A stretch of 50,971 bases of DNA from Rhizobacter sp. (GCA_025355745.1 JANXZA010000045.1:1-50971), one strand, 5' to 3'. Counted from the first letter of the stretch, positions 23,227 to 32,620 are shown. Translations and numbers: made by a program. The notes: a model not told the origin generated them from the letters alone.

Positions 23227-23865
23227 ATGCGGCTCGTGCTCGCCACGAACAATGCGAAAAAGCTCGCCGAGTTGCAGGCGCTGCTGGCACCGGCCGGTGT
23301 GGCGCTGGTGTCGCAGGCCAGCCTCGGGCTGGCCGAGGCCGAAGAGCCGCACTCCACGTTCATCGAGAACGCGCTGGCCAAGGCGCGACATGCGGCGCAC
23401 TTGTCGGGCGGGCCGGCGATTGCCGACGATTCGGGCTTGTGCGTCGATGCGCTCGGTGGCGCGCCGGGCGTGGTCTCGGCACACTTCGCCAGCGTCTCGT
23501 TGGCTGATGCAGCCAGCGCCGAGCGCGAAACGCAGCGCGGCGTTCAGGACGCCGCCAACAACCGACTGCTGCTGGACCGTCTCGCCGCAGTCACCGACCG
23601 GCGCGCCCATTTCATCGCGACGCTGGTCGCCTTGCGCTGCGCCGACGACCCCGAACCGCTGATCGCGGTAGGCCGCTGGCAAGGCTTGATCCTGCACGAG
23701 GCGGCGGGTGCAGGCGGCTTCGGCTACGACCCGCTGATGTTCATTCCGGCGCTCGGCGCCAGCGTGGCCGCGCTCGCGGTGGATGTGAAGAATGCGCACA
23801 GCCACCGCGCGCTGGCGGCGCACCAGATGCTCGGGCTGCTGCGAGACGTCTGGCACCTTGGCTGA
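23227..23865 (+). CDS. rdgB: Non-canonical purine NTP pyrophosphatase (dITP/XTP), RdgB/HAM1 family
   Basis: House-cleaning enzyme that hydrolyses dITP, ITP and XTP to monophosphates. The 212-residue protein opens MRLVLATNNAKKLAELQALL, has the active-site AIADDSGLCVDAL and ends with GFGYDPLMFIP and NAHSHRALAAHQML. The end overlaps the TTG start of hemW, so the two are coupled. Confidence 0.95.
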   Translation: MRLVLATNNAKKLAELQALLAPAGVALVSQASLGLAEAEEPHSTFIENALAKARHAAHLSGGPAIADDSGLCVDALGGAPGVVSAHFASVSLADAASAERETQRGVQDAANNRLLLDRLAAVTDRRAHFIATLVALRCADDPEPLIAVGRWQGLILHEAAGAGGFGYDPLMFIPALGASVAALAVDVKNAHSHRALAAHQMLGLLRDVWHLG

Positions 23866-25138
23866 CATCCCGATCCACGCGGCGCAAACCAGTGGCTCAT
23901 CGAGTGAGCCAGTGGCCGAACGGCTGGCGCGCTACCTGCGGCCCGGCACCTTGTCGCTGCCTGCGCTGCCGCCGCTGTCGCTTTACGTGCACCTGCCGTG
24001 GTGCCTGAAGAAGTGCCCGTACTGCGACTTCAATTCGCATGAGTTGACAGGCGCCCAGCCGGGCGGGCAACTCGTGAAAGGCGTGCCCGACGAGCAGCGC
24101 TATCTCGACGCGCTGTGCGCCGACCTCGAAGCCGCGCTGCCCTTCATCTGGGGCCGCCACGTCCACAGCATCTTCATCGGCGGCGGCACGCCGAGCCTGT
24201 TTGCGCCGGCCGCGATCGACCGGCTGATCGCCGACATCCGCGCCCGCGTGCCGCTCGAGCCCGGCTGCGAGATCACGCTCGAAGCCAACCCCGGCACCTT
24301 CGAGCGGAACCGTTTCCGCGCCTACCGCACGGCCGGCGTGACGCGCCTGTCGATCGGCGTGCAGAGCTTCGACGACGCCAAGCTCACCGCGCTCGGCCGG
24401 GTGCACGACGCAGCCCAGGCGCGCGCCGCCATCATCGAGGCGCGCAGCGCGTTCGACACCTTCAACATCGACCTGATGTACGCACTGCCGGGTCAGACGC
24501 TGGCCGGGTTCGAGGCCGACCTGCATGAAGCGCTTGCGTTCGAGCCGCCGCACCTGTCAATCTACCAACTGACGATCGAGCCGAACACGGTGTTCGCCAA
24601 GTACCCGCCGAGCGGCGCCAACGCGGTGCCCGACGAAGACACCGCGTTCGACATGCTCGACCTCATCACCACCCGCGCGGCAGCGGCGGGCCTGGAACGC
24701 TACGAGGTCTCGGCCTTCGCGCAGCCCGGCCACCGCTGCCAGCACAACCTGAACTACTGGCAGTTCGGCGACTACCTGGGCATCGGCGCCGGCGCCCACA
24801 GCAAGCTGTCGTTCCCGCACCGTGTGACGCGCCAGACGCGCACCCGCGACCCCATGAACTACATGGCGCAGGCGCTCGCCGGCCACGCGGTGGTGCAGGA
24901 CGAAGAGGTGGCGCGCGCCCAGTTGCCGTTCGAGTTCATGCTCAACGCCACGCGCCTGAAGCAAGGCTTCGAGCTGGCGCGTTTCAGCGAACGCACCGGG
25001 TTGTCGCTGGCGGCGATCCAGCCGGCGCTGGCCGCCGCCGAGGCGCGCGGCCTGCTGGCACGCGACTTCGTCCGCGCCTGGCCGACGCCGCGCGGCTTCG
25101 ATCTGCTGAGCGATCTGCAGGGCTTGTTTCTGCCTTGA
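23858..25138 (+). CDS. hemW: Radical SAM heme chaperone HemW (coproporphyrinogen oxidase-like)
   Basis: A 426-residue radical SAM protein that binds heme and an iron-sulfur cluster. The cluster motif CLKKCPYCDF has Cys49, Cys53 and Cys56 (CxxxCxxC). FIGGGTPSLF, EANPGT and RLSIGVQSFDD follow, with the C-terminal HemN-like domain (NATRLKQGFELARF). Unlike true HemN it lacks the extended N-terminal region. The start is taken as TTG at 23858, overlapping the rdgB stop, because no ATG exists before the first conserved block. About 35 residues precede the core. Confidence 0.92.
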   Translation: MADIPIHAAQTSGSSSEPVAERLARYLRPGTLSLPALPPLSLYVHLPWCLKKCPYCDFNSHELTGAQPGGQLVKGVPDEQRYLDALCADLEAALPFIWGRHVHSIFIGGGTPSLFAPAAIDRLIADIRARVPLEPGCEITLEANPGTFERNRFRAYRTAGVTRLSIGVQSFDDAKLTALGRVHDAAQARAAIIEARSAFDTFNIDLMYALPGQTLAGFEADLHEALAFEPPHLSIYQLTIEPNTVFAKYPPSGANAVPDEDTAFDMLDLITTRAAAAGLERYEVSAFAQPGHRCQHNLNYWQFGDYLGIGAGAHSKLSFPHRVTRQTRTRDPMNYMAQALAGHAVVQDEEVARAQLPFEFMLNATRLKQGFELARFSERTGLSLAAIQPALAAAEARGLLARDFVRAWPTPRGFDLLSDLQGLFLP

Positions 25139-25345
25139 ACCCAGGTACCGCTCAGACTGTTCATTAGGCCCGCAGGAAGTTGCTCGAATGGGTGCCAAAA
25201 GGGTTTTGGAAACAGGCACGGAAATGGACACGGAACCTCTGCCAATCCCGGCGTTTGCGGCCCTGACCCGCTGCTAGACTTTGCGGCGCCAAGCTCTGCC
25301 ACCCCGCCCGCGACCACGCCCACGTCCTCTGCGCCCGCCCCGTCC

Positions 25346-26074
25346 GTGACCGACCCACTCGACTCTGCCGTTGCCCGCCCGCCGCCGCTGCGGCTGGCCG
25401 CTGCCATGCAGTTGCTGAACCAGTCGGGCCACGCGATGCCGGACCGCGAGCAGGTCAGCACCACGACGTGGCTGCAGGCGCTGATCGACGCGCTGTGCGA
25501 ACTGTCGAGTCGCGACCCGCTCACCGGCTTGTCGAACCGGCGCCAGTTCGAGCTCGCGCTGGCCAGCGAGATCGACCGCGTGGCGCGCGCCGGCGAGCCG
25601 GCGCTGGTGCTGATGATCGACATCGACCACTTCAAGAAAGTCAACGACACGCACGGCCACCCGGCCGGTGACCAGGTGTTGAAGGGCGTGGCGCTGGCGC
25701 TGCAGGAATGCATCCGGCCGATGGACACGCTGGCGCGCTTCGGCGGCGAAGAGTTCGCGATGATCCTGCCGAACTGCCCGCCGTCGTTCGGCCTGACCGT
25801 GGCCGAGCGCGTGCGCACCAAGGTGCAGGGGCGCGACGTGGTGATTGCGCCGGGCCAGCAGGTGCGCGTCAGCGTCAGCATCGGCGGTGCGTTCGCGCCG
25901 CAGTGGGTGCGCTCGTCGGCCACGCTGTGGGTCGAGCGCGCCGACCAGCAGCTCTACCGCGCCAAGGCCGAAGGGCGCAACCGTGCCTGCCTCGAACAGC
26001 CGCCGGTCTCGCTTGTCAGCGCCGAAGAGAAAGGCCTTCTGTTCGGCACCTCGCAGTTTCAGGATCTCGAATGA
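25346..26074 (+). CDS. GGDEF-domain diguanylate cyclase, soluble
   Basis: A 242-residue cytoplasmic protein with one GGDEF domain (about residues 55-215) and a short N-terminal helix-rich region. The catalytic signature is intact (GGEEF at 133-137), and an inhibitory RxxD site (RPMD, 124-127) lies exactly five residues before it, so an active, product-inhibited cyclase making c-di-GMP is expected. DPLTGLSNRRQFE and IDIDHFKKVNDTHGHPAGD are canonical. GTG at 25346 is the first usable start; the 207 bp between hemW and it hold no other gene. It overlaps the next ATG by 4 bp. Confidence 0.9.
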   Translation: MTDPLDSAVARPPPLRLAAAMQLLNQSGHAMPDREQVSTTTWLQALIDALCELSSRDPLTGLSNRRQFELALASEIDRVARAGEPALVLMIDIDHFKKVNDTHGHPAGDQVLKGVALALQECIRPMDTLARFGGEEFAMILPNCPPSFGLTVAERVRTKVQGRDVVIAPGQQVRVSVSIGGAFAPQWVRSSATLWVERADQQLYRAKAEGRNRACLEQPPVSLVSAEEKGLLFGTSQFQDLE

Positions 26075-26928
26075 GCAGCAACGTCGGCCCCACCGATCCG
26101 GTGGCATCGGAACCCGGCACCCTGCCTGCGGTGGCCCAGGCCGCGCCGGCGCGGCGGGCCCGCATCATGGCCATCACCAGCGGCAAGGGCGGCGTCGGCA
26201 AGACCTTCCTGTCGGCGAACCTGGCCGCAGCGCTGGCGCGCCTCGGGCGGCGTGTGCTGGTACTCGATGCCGATCTCGGCCTGGCCAATCTCGACGTGGT
26301 GCTGAACCTGCATCCGAAGGTCACCCTGCACGATGTGTTCACCGGCAAGGTTGCGCTCGAAGACGCGATCCTGCCCGCGCCCGGCGGCTTCTCGGTGTTG
26401 CTGGCTGGCTCGGGGCTGGTCGAGTACTCCCGCCTAACGCCGGAGGTGCGCGCACAGTTGCTGCACATCATCGACACCGTGGCGCCGCGCTTCGACCACA
26501 TCCTGCTCGACACCGGCGCCGGCATCTCCGACGTGGTGTTGTACGCGGTCTCGCTGGCCGACGATGTGCTCGTCATCACCACGCCCGAGCCGACCTCGAT
26601 GACCGACGCCTACGCCACCATCAAGGTGCTGGCCACGCAGCAGCAGCGCCGCGACATCCGACTGGTCGTCAACCAGGTCGGCAGAAGCGGCGAAGGGCGT
26701 GCGATCCGCGGCCAGTTGCAGCTCGTTGTCGACCGTTTCGTGGCCCCGCTGCTGGGCCTTGACGCCAGCGGCGCCGCACTTGCGACCCGGCTCGAACTGC
26801 TGGGCGAAGTGCCGCTCGATCCGGCGGTGCGCGAAGCGGTGCAGAAGCGCCGCCTGCTGCTCGAACTGCTGCCCGGTTCCGACGCCGCGCGGGCGGTCGA
26901 GGCCATCGCGGTGCGCGTCGCGCCGTGA
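26071..26928 (+). CDS. MinD/ParA-type ATPase, FleN (FlhG)-like
   Basis: A 285-residue MinD-superfamily ATPase with the deviant Walker A motif SGKGGVGKT (residues 37-45), DADLGLANLDVVLNL as the switch region, DHILLDTGAGISDVVL and TTPEPTSMTDAYATIKVL. The LGLANLDVVLNL and PEPTSMTDAYA segments are those of FleN/FlhG-like proteins that set flagellar number, and not of cell-division MinD. It lacks the C-terminal amphipathic helix of MinD. The ATGA overlap with the diguanylate cyclase gene links c-di-GMP and flagellar placement (inference). The flagellar genes lie about 19 kb away. Confidence 0.85.
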   Translation: MSSNVGPTDPVASEPGTLPAVAQAAPARRARIMAITSGKGGVGKTFLSANLAAALARLGRRVLVLDADLGLANLDVVLNLHPKVTLHDVFTGKVALEDAILPAPGGFSVLLAGSGLVEYSRLTPEVRAQLLHIIDTVAPRFDHILLDTGAGISDVVLYAVSLADDVLVITTPEPTSMTDAYATIKVLATQQQRRDIRLVVNQVGRSGEGRAIRGQLQLVVDRFVAPLLGLDASGAALATRLELLGEVPLDPAVREAVQKRRLLLELLPGSDAARAVEAIAVRVAP

Positions 26929-26966
26929 ATCCGGGTGACACGGTGCGCGTCGCCCCGTGATGGCGC

Positions 26967-27692
26967 TCAGGCCGACACCACCGACGCCAGCAACACGATC
27001 AGCGCCCCCGCCCCGCCCTGCGCGGCGCGCGCCTGCGTGAAGGCGATCACCTCGTTCTTCTGCACCAGCCAGCTCTTCACCTTGCCCTTGAGCACCGGCT
27101 CGCGACCGGGCGAGCCGTGGCCCTTGCCATGCACCACGCGCACGCAACGGCAGCCGCTGCGCCCGGCCTCGCGCAGGAACTTGCCAAGTGCCTCGCGGGC
27201 TTCGTCGCGCCGCAGGCCGTGCAGGTCGAGCTGGGCCTGGATCGCCCAGACGCCGCGGCGCAGCTTGCGCACCACCTCGGGCCCGATGCCGCGACGCCGG
27301 AACGACAGCGAATCGTCGGTCTCGAGCAGCGACTCGACATCGAACTCGTCCGACAGTGCCTCGGTCATCACGGCCGCCTCGTCGCGCAGCCGTTGTCTCG
27401 GGATCGCCGGTGGCCGCGACTTCGCGGCGACCACGACCGCAGCCTTGCGCAGCGGCAGCACCGTGCCCACGGTGAGGCTGAACAGGTTGCGTTCGCGCTG
27501 TTCGCGGGCCGCCTGTTCGGCGGCTTGCTGCGCGGCCAGCGCAGCAGCCTGGGCAGCGGCTTGCGCAGCCTCGGCGAGCTTGCGCCGGCTGGCTTGCAAG
27601 GCGGCCTTGACGCGCCCCAGTTCGTGCAGACCGCCAACCGTGACGGGCGGCAGTGCCAGCGCGCTCGATTTCACTTGATGCACCGGCTTCAC
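26967..27692 (-). CDS. Smr-domain protein
   Basis: A 241-residue protein with a C-terminal Smr (MutS2-related endonuclease) domain, about residues 150-240. The hallmark [16 protein letters not shown] and the [11 protein letters not shown] loop (HGxGxG) are present. The N-terminal third is an Ala/Gln/Glu-rich coiled-coil helix (about 28-68). Stand-alone Smr proteins nick DNA or cut RNA in ribosome rescue; which applies here is unknown. GTG at 27692 overlaps the radC stop, so it is co-translated with radC. Confidence 0.88.
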   Translation of the reverse strand: MKPVHQVKSSALALPPVTVGGLHELGRVKAALQASRRKLAEAAQAAAQAAALAAQQAAEQAAREQRERNLFSLTVGTVLPLRKAAVVVAAKSRPPAIPRQRLRDEAAVMTEALSDEFDVESLLETDDSLSFRRRGIGPEVVRKLRRGVWAIQAQLDLHGLRRDEAREALGKFLREAGRSGCRCVRVVHGKGHGSPGREPVLKGKVKSWLVQKNEVIAFTQARAAQGGAGALIVLLASVVSA

Positions 27693-28363
27693 AGCAACCC
27701 GCGTTCGGCGAACGAGATCACTTCGCCCTGGCCGATGACCAGGTGGTCGAGCACGCGCACGTCGATGAGCTTGAGCGCGCTCGCCAGCGTCTGCGTCAGG
27801 TACTCGTCGGCACGCGACGGCTCGGCCGCGCCCGACGGGTGGTTGTGCGCCAGCACCACCGCAGCGCAGCCGAGCTCGAGCGCACGCTTGACGACCTCGC
27901 GCGGGTACACGGCGGCCTGCGTGAGCGTGCCGCGGAACAGCTCTTCGTAGCGCAGCAGGCAGGTCCGGGCATCGAGAAACATCACCGCGAAGACCTCGTG
28001 CTCGCGCGTGCCGAGCTGCATCTGAAGGTACTGCTTGACCTTCAGCGGCGTGTCGAACATCGGTCGGCGCATCAGCTCCTGCGCCAGCGCCCGGCGGGCG
28101 ATCTCGATCACGGCGGCGATCTCGGCGCGCTTCGCCGGACCCAGGCCCTTCACGCCCTTCAGCGCGGCCACGTCGGAGTGCAGCAGGCCGGGGATGCCGC
28201 CGAAGCGGTCGAGCAGTTGCTGCGCCATCTGCAGCACCGACACGCCGGGCAAGCCGGTGCGCAGCAGCAGCGCGATCAGCTCGGCATCGGCCAGCGCGGC
28301 CGGGCCCTGCGCCAGCAGCTTTTCGCGCGGCCGGGCTGCGGCCGGAATGTCCTTCAGAACCAT
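27689..28363 (-). CDS. radC: RadC family JAB-domain protein
   Basis: A 224-residue RadC-family protein. The N-terminal part has a helix-hairpin-helix ([20 protein letters not shown], about 68-87). The C-terminal JAB/MPN metalloprotease-like domain holds the zinc motif [17 protein letters not shown] (His-X-His, Ser and Asp in the usual spacing). The family was named for DNA repair, but the role is unproven. It starts at ATG 28363 and is coupled to the Smr gene downstream. Confidence 0.93.
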   Translation of the reverse strand: MVLKDIPAAARPREKLLAQGPAALADAELIALLLRTGLPGVSVLQMAQQLLDRFGGIPGLLHSDVAALKGVKGLGPAKRAEIAAVIEIARRALAQELMRRPMFDTPLKVKQYLQMQLGTREHEVFAVMFLDARTCLLRYEELFRGTLTQAAVYPREVVKRALELGCAAVVLAHNHPSGAAEPSRADEYLTQTLASALKLIDVRVLDHLVIGQGEVISFAERGLL

Positions 28364-28529
28364 GGTCGGATGGGTCGCTGCGCGGGCTCGTAAAATCAGG
28401 CCAGTCTATCGGCAGTTCGCCGGTCGTCCATTGGCAGCCGCTTCACAGTTCATCGGCGGCTTATCGGCGGCTCGTCGGCGCCGCGCCGCCGGCGCAACCC
28501 TCGGGCATCACACCTACGCGGAACCCAGC

Positions 28530-28973
28530 TTGAACCACGTCCAGCCACAGTCGTTTCTGACCTTGCATTACCGCCTGTCCGGCCCGGACGGCGCCGACAT
28601 CGTCAACACCTTCGCCGACAAGCCGGCCACCTTGTCGCTCGGCACCGGCGTGCTGGCGCCGGCCATCGAAGCGCGGCTGCTCGGCCTGAGCGAGGGCACG
28701 CGCACTTCGTTCGAGCTTGCCGCCGGCGAAGCCTTCGGCGACCGCAACCCGCAGCTGCTGCAACGCGTCAAGCGATCCTTGCTCGACGAGCTGGGCAACC
28801 CGGCCGAGGACTACAGCGTGGGCGACGTGGTGCAGTTCCCGACGCCCGACGGGCAGGGCGCCTATGCCGGCGTGGTGCGCGAGGTCGCCAGCGACGCGCT
28901 GCTGTTCGACTTCAACCACCCACTGGCGGGCCGGCCGGTGAGCTTCGAAGTTGAACTGATCGGGGTGCTTTGA
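28530..28973 (+). CDS. FKBP-type peptidyl-prolyl isomerase, SlpA family
   Basis: A 147-residue SlyD/SlpA-type isomerase assisting protein folding. [13 protein letters not shown], the FKBP-core [22 protein letters not shown] and [20 protein letters not shown] (the NHPLAG motif) are typical, and the insert-in-flap domain lies between them. No ATG or GTG fits; TTG at 28530 gives LNHVQPQSF, which aligns with the family start. The stop overlaps the ispH ATG (TGATG), a pairing found in many proteobacteria. Confidence 0.9.
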   Translation: MNHVQPQSFLTLHYRLSGPDGADIVNTFADKPATLSLGTGVLAPAIEARLLGLSEGTRTSFELAAGEAFGDRNPQLLQRVKRSLLDELGNPAEDYSVGDVVQFPTPDGQGAYAGVVREVASDALLFDFNHPLAGRPVSFEVELIGVL

Positions 28974-29995
28974 TGAGCCATACGGAACCTGTATCGAGCG
29001 CCAACGTCAACGCCAACGCCATCGTCCACGGCCCGCAGCAGGTGGTGCTGGCCGAGCCGCGCGGCTTTTGCGCCGGCGTCGACCGGGCGATCGAGATCGT
29101 CGAACGGGCGCTGACGAAGTTCGGCGCGCCGATCTATGTGCGCCACGAGATCGTCCACAACACCTATGTCGTGAACGACCTGAAGGCGAAGGGCGCGATT
29201 TTCATCGAAGACCTGGCCGACGTGCCGCCCGGCGCCACGCTGGTGTTCAGCGCGCACGGCGTCTCGCAGGCGGTGCGGGTGGAGGCCGCGCAGCGCGGCT
29301 TCAATGTGTTCGATGCCACCTGCCCGCTCGTCACCAAGGTTCACGTGGAGGTGGCCAAGCTGCACAAGCAGGGCTACGACTTCATCATGATCGGTCACAA
29401 GGGCCACCCCGAGGTCGAGGGCACGATGGGCCAGGTCACCGAAGGCATCTACCTGGTCGAAGATGTGGCCGACGTGGAGCGCGTGCAGGTGGCGCAAAAC
29501 GACAAGCTCGCGGTCGTGACGCAGACCACGCTGTCGGTGGACGATGCGGCCGAGATTGTGGCTGCGGTGCGGCGCCGCTTCCCGAACGTGCGCGAGCCGA
29601 AGCAGCAGGACATCTGCTACGCCACGCAGAACCGCCAGGACGCGATCAAGGTGCTGGCACCGACGGTCGACATCCTGATCGTCGTCGGCAGCCCGACCAG
29701 CTCGAACAGCAACCGCCTGCGCGAACTGGCGCAGCGCCTTGGCACCGAGGCTTACATGGTCGACATGCCCGACGATCTGCAGCCGCACTGGTTCGACGGC
29801 AAGCAGCGGGTCGGCCTGACGGCCGGCGCGTCGGCCCCCGACATCCTGGTGCAGCAGGTGATCCAGCGGCTGCGGGCCTTGGGCGCGCTGTCAGTGCGCA
29901 CCTTGCCGGGGGTGGCGGAGACCATCAACTTCCCGCTGCCGATGGGGCTGGGCGACAAGTCGATGGCCGCGCTGCCGTTGGACGATTCGACTTGA
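28973..29995 (+). CDS. ispH: 4-hydroxy-3-methylbut-2-enyl diphosphate reductase
   Basis: Last enzyme of the MEP isoprenoid pathway, an iron-sulfur reductase giving IPP and DMAPP. The 340-residue protein has the three cluster cysteines in [14 protein letters not shown] (Cys33), [12 protein letters not shown] and [12 protein letters not shown], plus the proton-relay region TQTTLS and [12 protein letters not shown]. The ATG at 28973 shares one base with the slpA-like stop. A TTG three bases upstream is less likely. The N-terminal 20 residues (Asn/Val-rich) are not conserved. Confidence 0.96.
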   Translation: MSHTEPVSSANVNANAIVHGPQQVVLAEPRGFCAGVDRAIEIVERALTKFGAPIYVRHEIVHNTYVVNDLKAKGAIFIEDLADVPPGATLVFSAHGVSQAVRVEAAQRGFNVFDATCPLVTKVHVEVAKLHKQGYDFIMIGHKGHPEVEGTMGQVTEGIYLVEDVADVERVQVAQNDKLAVVTQTTLSVDDAAEIVAAVRRRFPNVREPKQQDICYATQNRQDAIKVLAPTVDILIVVGSPTSSNSNRLRELAQRLGTEAYMVDMPDDLQPHWFDGKQRVGLTAGASAPDILVQQVIQRLRALGALSVRTLPGVAETINFPLPMGLGDKSMAALPLDDST

Positions 29996-30001
29996 ATGGA
30001 A

Positions 30002-30044
30002 TGCAAGAGCCAACTCACGCACCTCTGCGGTGGTGAGTTTGAAG
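30002..30044. repeat. Internally deleted copy of hairpin repeat family 1, copy E
   Basis: The left terminus (TGCAAGAGCCAACTCA) is joined directly to the right terminus (CCTCTGCGGTGGTGAGTTT); the central 75-80 bp of a full copy are gone. It lies seven bases after the ispH stop. Internal-deletion derivatives like this are typical of non-autonomous mobile repeats. Confidence 0.75.
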
Positions 30045-30091
30045 CTTCCAGTGGGCTGCGCAGACCGATCAAGAAGCGCGTTGCCTGTGAG

Positions 30092-30373
30092 TCAGCGCGG
30101 CTTGTGCGGGTGGAACGTGATCGTCTGCGATGCACCCAGGCTTGATCCCGACTTCGACCTGGGCACCGCGTGGTCGCAACTCGCGCAGCCTGAAGCGCAG
30201 CCTGAATCCGCTTTCGCGGTGCTGCGCAGGCGTGCCGCCAGCGGCTCGGGCAGCGGCCAGCGCAGTATCGCAACGGCCAGCGCACGGCGCGCGGCTCCGG
30301 GCATCAGCGTCCACGCCGCGCGGGCGCTGCAGCCCAGCACCAGCAGTGTCACGATGACCGATTGAACCAGCAT
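30092..30373 (-). CDS. Small single-pass membrane protein with CxxxCxxC motif, downstream of feoB
   Basis: A 93-residue protein starting two bases after the feoB stop codon. It has one N-terminal membrane segment (about residues 4-24), a basic stretch and a Cys motif at 59, 63 and 66 (CASGCASC) followed by Asp-His, which could bind iron or a cluster. Small Cys-rich proteins at this position (DUF6587-like, or functionally FeoC-like) accompany feoAB in Burkholderiales; the family match is from memory. The ORF extends in frame upstream into feoB, but the ATG at 30371-30373 is the sensible start. Role in ferrous iron uptake is inference. Confidence 0.6.
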   Translation of the reverse strand: MLVQSVIVTLLVLGCSARAAWTLMPGAARRALAVAILRWPLPEPLAARLRSTAKADSGCASGCASCDHAVPRSKSGSSLGASQTITFHPHKPR

Positions 30374-30375
30374 GC

Positions 30376-32295
30376 TCAGCCGCTGAAGAACAACGTTAGG
30401 CGGTAGGTCACGAAGGCTGCCGCGTAGGCCAGCACGAACAGGTAGACCGCCATCGCAACCGGGTAGCGCCACGAGTTGGTTTCGCGCCTCACGACCACCA
30501 GGGTCGAGATGCATTGCGGCGCGAACACGTACCACGCCAGCAGCGAGTACGCGGTGGCGAGCGACCAGCCTTTGGCGATCACCGGCGACAAGGCGTCGGC
30601 CACTTCGCTGCCGGCCGCAGACATCGCGTACACCGTGCCGAGCGCACCGACCGCCACTTCGCGCGCTGCCAGCCCCGGCACCAGCGCGATCGAGATCTGC
30701 CAGTTGAAGCCGATCGGCGCGAACACATGCTGCAGCGCCTGACCGAGCCAGCCGGCGATGCTGTACTTGATCGCCGGGCCGGCGGTCGCCAGGTCAACGC
30801 CGGCCGGCGGCGCCGGGTAGCTCGACAGGAACCACAGGATCACCATCAACGAGAAGATGATGCCGCCGACGCGGGCCAGGAAGATGCGCGCCCGCTCCCA
30901 CAGCCCGAGCACCAGGTTGCGCAGGCCCGGCACGCGGTACGGCGGCAGCTCGAGCATCAGCGGCTGGTAACGGCTCTTGATCCAGACCCGCTTGAAGACC
31001 CAGGCCACCGCCATCGCCGAGCCGACGCCGGCCACGTACAGGCCGAACAGCGTCAGGCCGCGCAGGTTGAAGACGCCCACATGGCGATCGGGTACGAAGG
31101 CGCCGATCAGCAGCGCATACACAGGCAGCCGCGCCGAACACGTCATCAGCGGCGCGATCATGATGGTGGCCAGGCGGTCTTTCCAGTTCGCGATCGTGCG
31201 CGTCGCCATGATGCCGGGGATGGCGCAGGCGAAGCTGGAGAGCAGCGGGATGAAGGCCCGGCCCGACAGCCCGACCTTGCCCATCAGGTTGTCGAGCAGG
31301 AAGGCGGCGCGCGGCAGGTAGCCCGAGTCTTCCAGGATCAGGATGAAGAAGAACAGGATCAGGATCTGCGGCAGGAACACCAGCACGCTGCCGACGCCTG
31401 CGATCACGCCGTCCACAAGCAGGCTGCGCAGCGGGCCGTCGGCCATGTGGGTGGTGGTCCAGGTGGCGACGCCGGCCATCGCGGCCTTGATCGCGTCCAT
31501 CGGCACATTGGCCCACGAGAACACGGCCTGGAAGATCAGGAACAACACGGCGGCCAGGATCGCCAGGCCCCACACCGGGTGCATGACCACGGCGTCGAGC
31601 CGGTGATGGAAGCGCTGGAACAGCGCCGCGTTCGGGGCCACGATGGCCAGGATGCGCCGCACCTCCAGCTGCAGCTCGGCCGAGCTGCTGGCGTCGGTGA
31701 GCGCGGGGTCGGTGGCGGCCGGCGTGATCGATGAGATCGATGCGACCGACGCGCCTGCCAATTGGCGCTCCATCAGCGCGAGCAACTGGGCATGGCCGTC
31801 GTGCTGCACCGCGACCGTCTCGACCACCGGGCAGCCGAGCTCGGCGGCGAGCTTGGCGACGTCGATCGCCAGGCCTTGCGAGCGCGCCACGTCGGCCATG
31901 TTCAGGGCCACCATCATCGGCCGGCCGAGGCGCTTGAGTTCGAGCACCAGGCGCAGGTTCATGCGCAGGTTGGTGGCATCGACGACGGCGACGATGGCGT
32001 CGGGCGCGGCCTCGCCGGCGCGCCGGCCCTCGATCACATCGAGCGTGACCTGCTCGTCGGGCGTGGCCGGTGTGAGGCTGTAGGCGCCGGGCAGGTCGAC
32101 CACGGTCACGCTCTGGCCATTGCGCAGCCGCGCCGTGCCGATCTTGCGTTCGACCGTCACGCCGGCATAGTTGGCAACCTTCTGGCGCGCGCCGGTGAGC
32201 AGGTTGAACAGCGCGGTCTTGCCGCAGTTCGGGTTGCCGACCAGCGCGACGCTCCACACGGCAGCGTGGTTCGCGGAGTTCAGGGTCGGGTGCAT
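30376..32295 (-). CDS. feoB: Ferrous iron transporter B
   Basis: Inner-membrane Fe(II) transporter with an N-terminal GTPase domain (639 residues). G1 is GNPNCGKTALFN (residues 20-31), followed by YAGVTVERK (G2), DLPGAYSLTP (G3) and NMAD (G4). The membrane part has two Gate-like repeats with FFFILILEDSGYLPRAAFLLDNLM and the conserved Cys of TCSARLPVYALLIGAFVP. Length matches the shorter betaproteobacterial form. It lies 19 bp downstream of feoA and is followed by the small CxxxCxxC gene. A Fur-like palindrome upstream of feoA implies iron repression of all three. Confidence 0.96.
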   Translation of the reverse strand: MHPTLNSANHAAVWSVALVGNPNCGKTALFNLLTGARQKVANYAGVTVERKIGTARLRNGQSVTVVDLPGAYSLTPATPDEQVTLDVIEGRRAGEAAPDAIVAVVDATNLRMNLRLVLELKRLGRPMMVALNMADVARSQGLAIDVAKLAAELGCPVVETVAVQHDGHAQLLALMERQLAGASVASISSITPAATDPALTDASSSAELQLEVRRILAIVAPNAALFQRFHHRLDAVVMHPVWGLAILAAVLFLIFQAVFSWANVPMDAIKAAMAGVATWTTTHMADGPLRSLLVDGVIAGVGSVLVFLPQILILFFFILILEDSGYLPRAAFLLDNLMGKVGLSGRAFIPLLSSFACAIPGIMATRTIANWKDRLATIMIAPLMTCSARLPVYALLIGAFVPDRHVGVFNLRGLTLFGLYVAGVGSAMAVAWVFKRVWIKSRYQPLMLELPPYRVPGLRNLVLGLWERARIFLARVGGIIFSLMVILWFLSSYPAPPAGVDLATAGPAIKYSIAGWLGQALQHVFAPIGFNWQISIALVPGLAAREVAVGALGTVYAMSAAGSEVADALSPVIAKGWSLATAYSLLAWYVFAPQCISTLVVVRRETNSWRYPVAMAVYLFVLAYAAAFVTYRLTLFFSG

Positions 32296-32314
32296 GGAAG
32301 CGTTTGCAAAAAGA

Positions 32315-32557
32315 TCAGGCCGGCGTCACTTCGATGCATTGCGCTTCGAGCAGACGCAGACCGAACAACGTCTCGCCGATCAGCACCGCCAGCGGCTCGC
32401 GCCCGCCCGGCCCGCGGCGCAGCAGTTGCAGCGGCTCGCCGGGGATGAAGCCGAGCTCGCCGAGGCGGCGCAGCGACACTGCATCGACCTCGCCCGACGC
32501 GGCGATGACGCGCGCGACCGTGGCGCGGCCGCCGTTCGGCAATTCGTTCAGAAGCAT
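32315..32557 (-). CDS. feoA: Ferrous iron transport protein A
   Basis: An 80-residue SH3-like cytoplasmic protein that works with FeoB. AVSLRRLGELGFIPGEPLQLLRRGPGG and the closing IGETLFGLRLLEAQCIEV are standard FeoA. The ATG at 32555-32557 gives MLLNELPNG, the usual start. An in-frame ATG at 32617 would run through the Fur-like palindrome and is rejected. Confidence 0.92.
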   Translation of the reverse strand: MLLNELPNGGRATVARVIAASGEVDAVSLRRLGELGFIPGEPLQLLRRGPGGREPLAVLIGETLFGLRLLEAQCIEVTPA

Positions 32558-32597
32558 GGTCGGAAGGCTCGGCTCGATGGTGCGGAGAATGCGGATG

Positions 32598-32620
32598 CAA
32601 ATGAGATTGTCTCTCATTTG
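32598..32620. promoter_or_regulatory. Fur-box-like palindrome upstream of feoA
   Basis: Perfect 9-bp inverted repeat CAAATGAGA (32598-32606) and TCTCATTTG (32612-32620) around TTGTC, starting 41 bp before the feoA ATG. The TGAGA/TCTCA arms match the core of proteobacterial Fur sites. It is placed to block the feoAB promoter when iron is plentiful. Confidence 0.7.

Noticed and set aside
30374-30535. Longer version of the small Cys gene extending upstream into feoB
   Set aside because: The extension is simply an out-of-frame reading of feoB; the start two bases after the feoB stop gives an N-terminal membrane helix.
30514-31734. 406-codon plus-strand open frame opposite feoB
   Set aside because: Shadow of feoB, which has all GTPase motifs on the minus strand.
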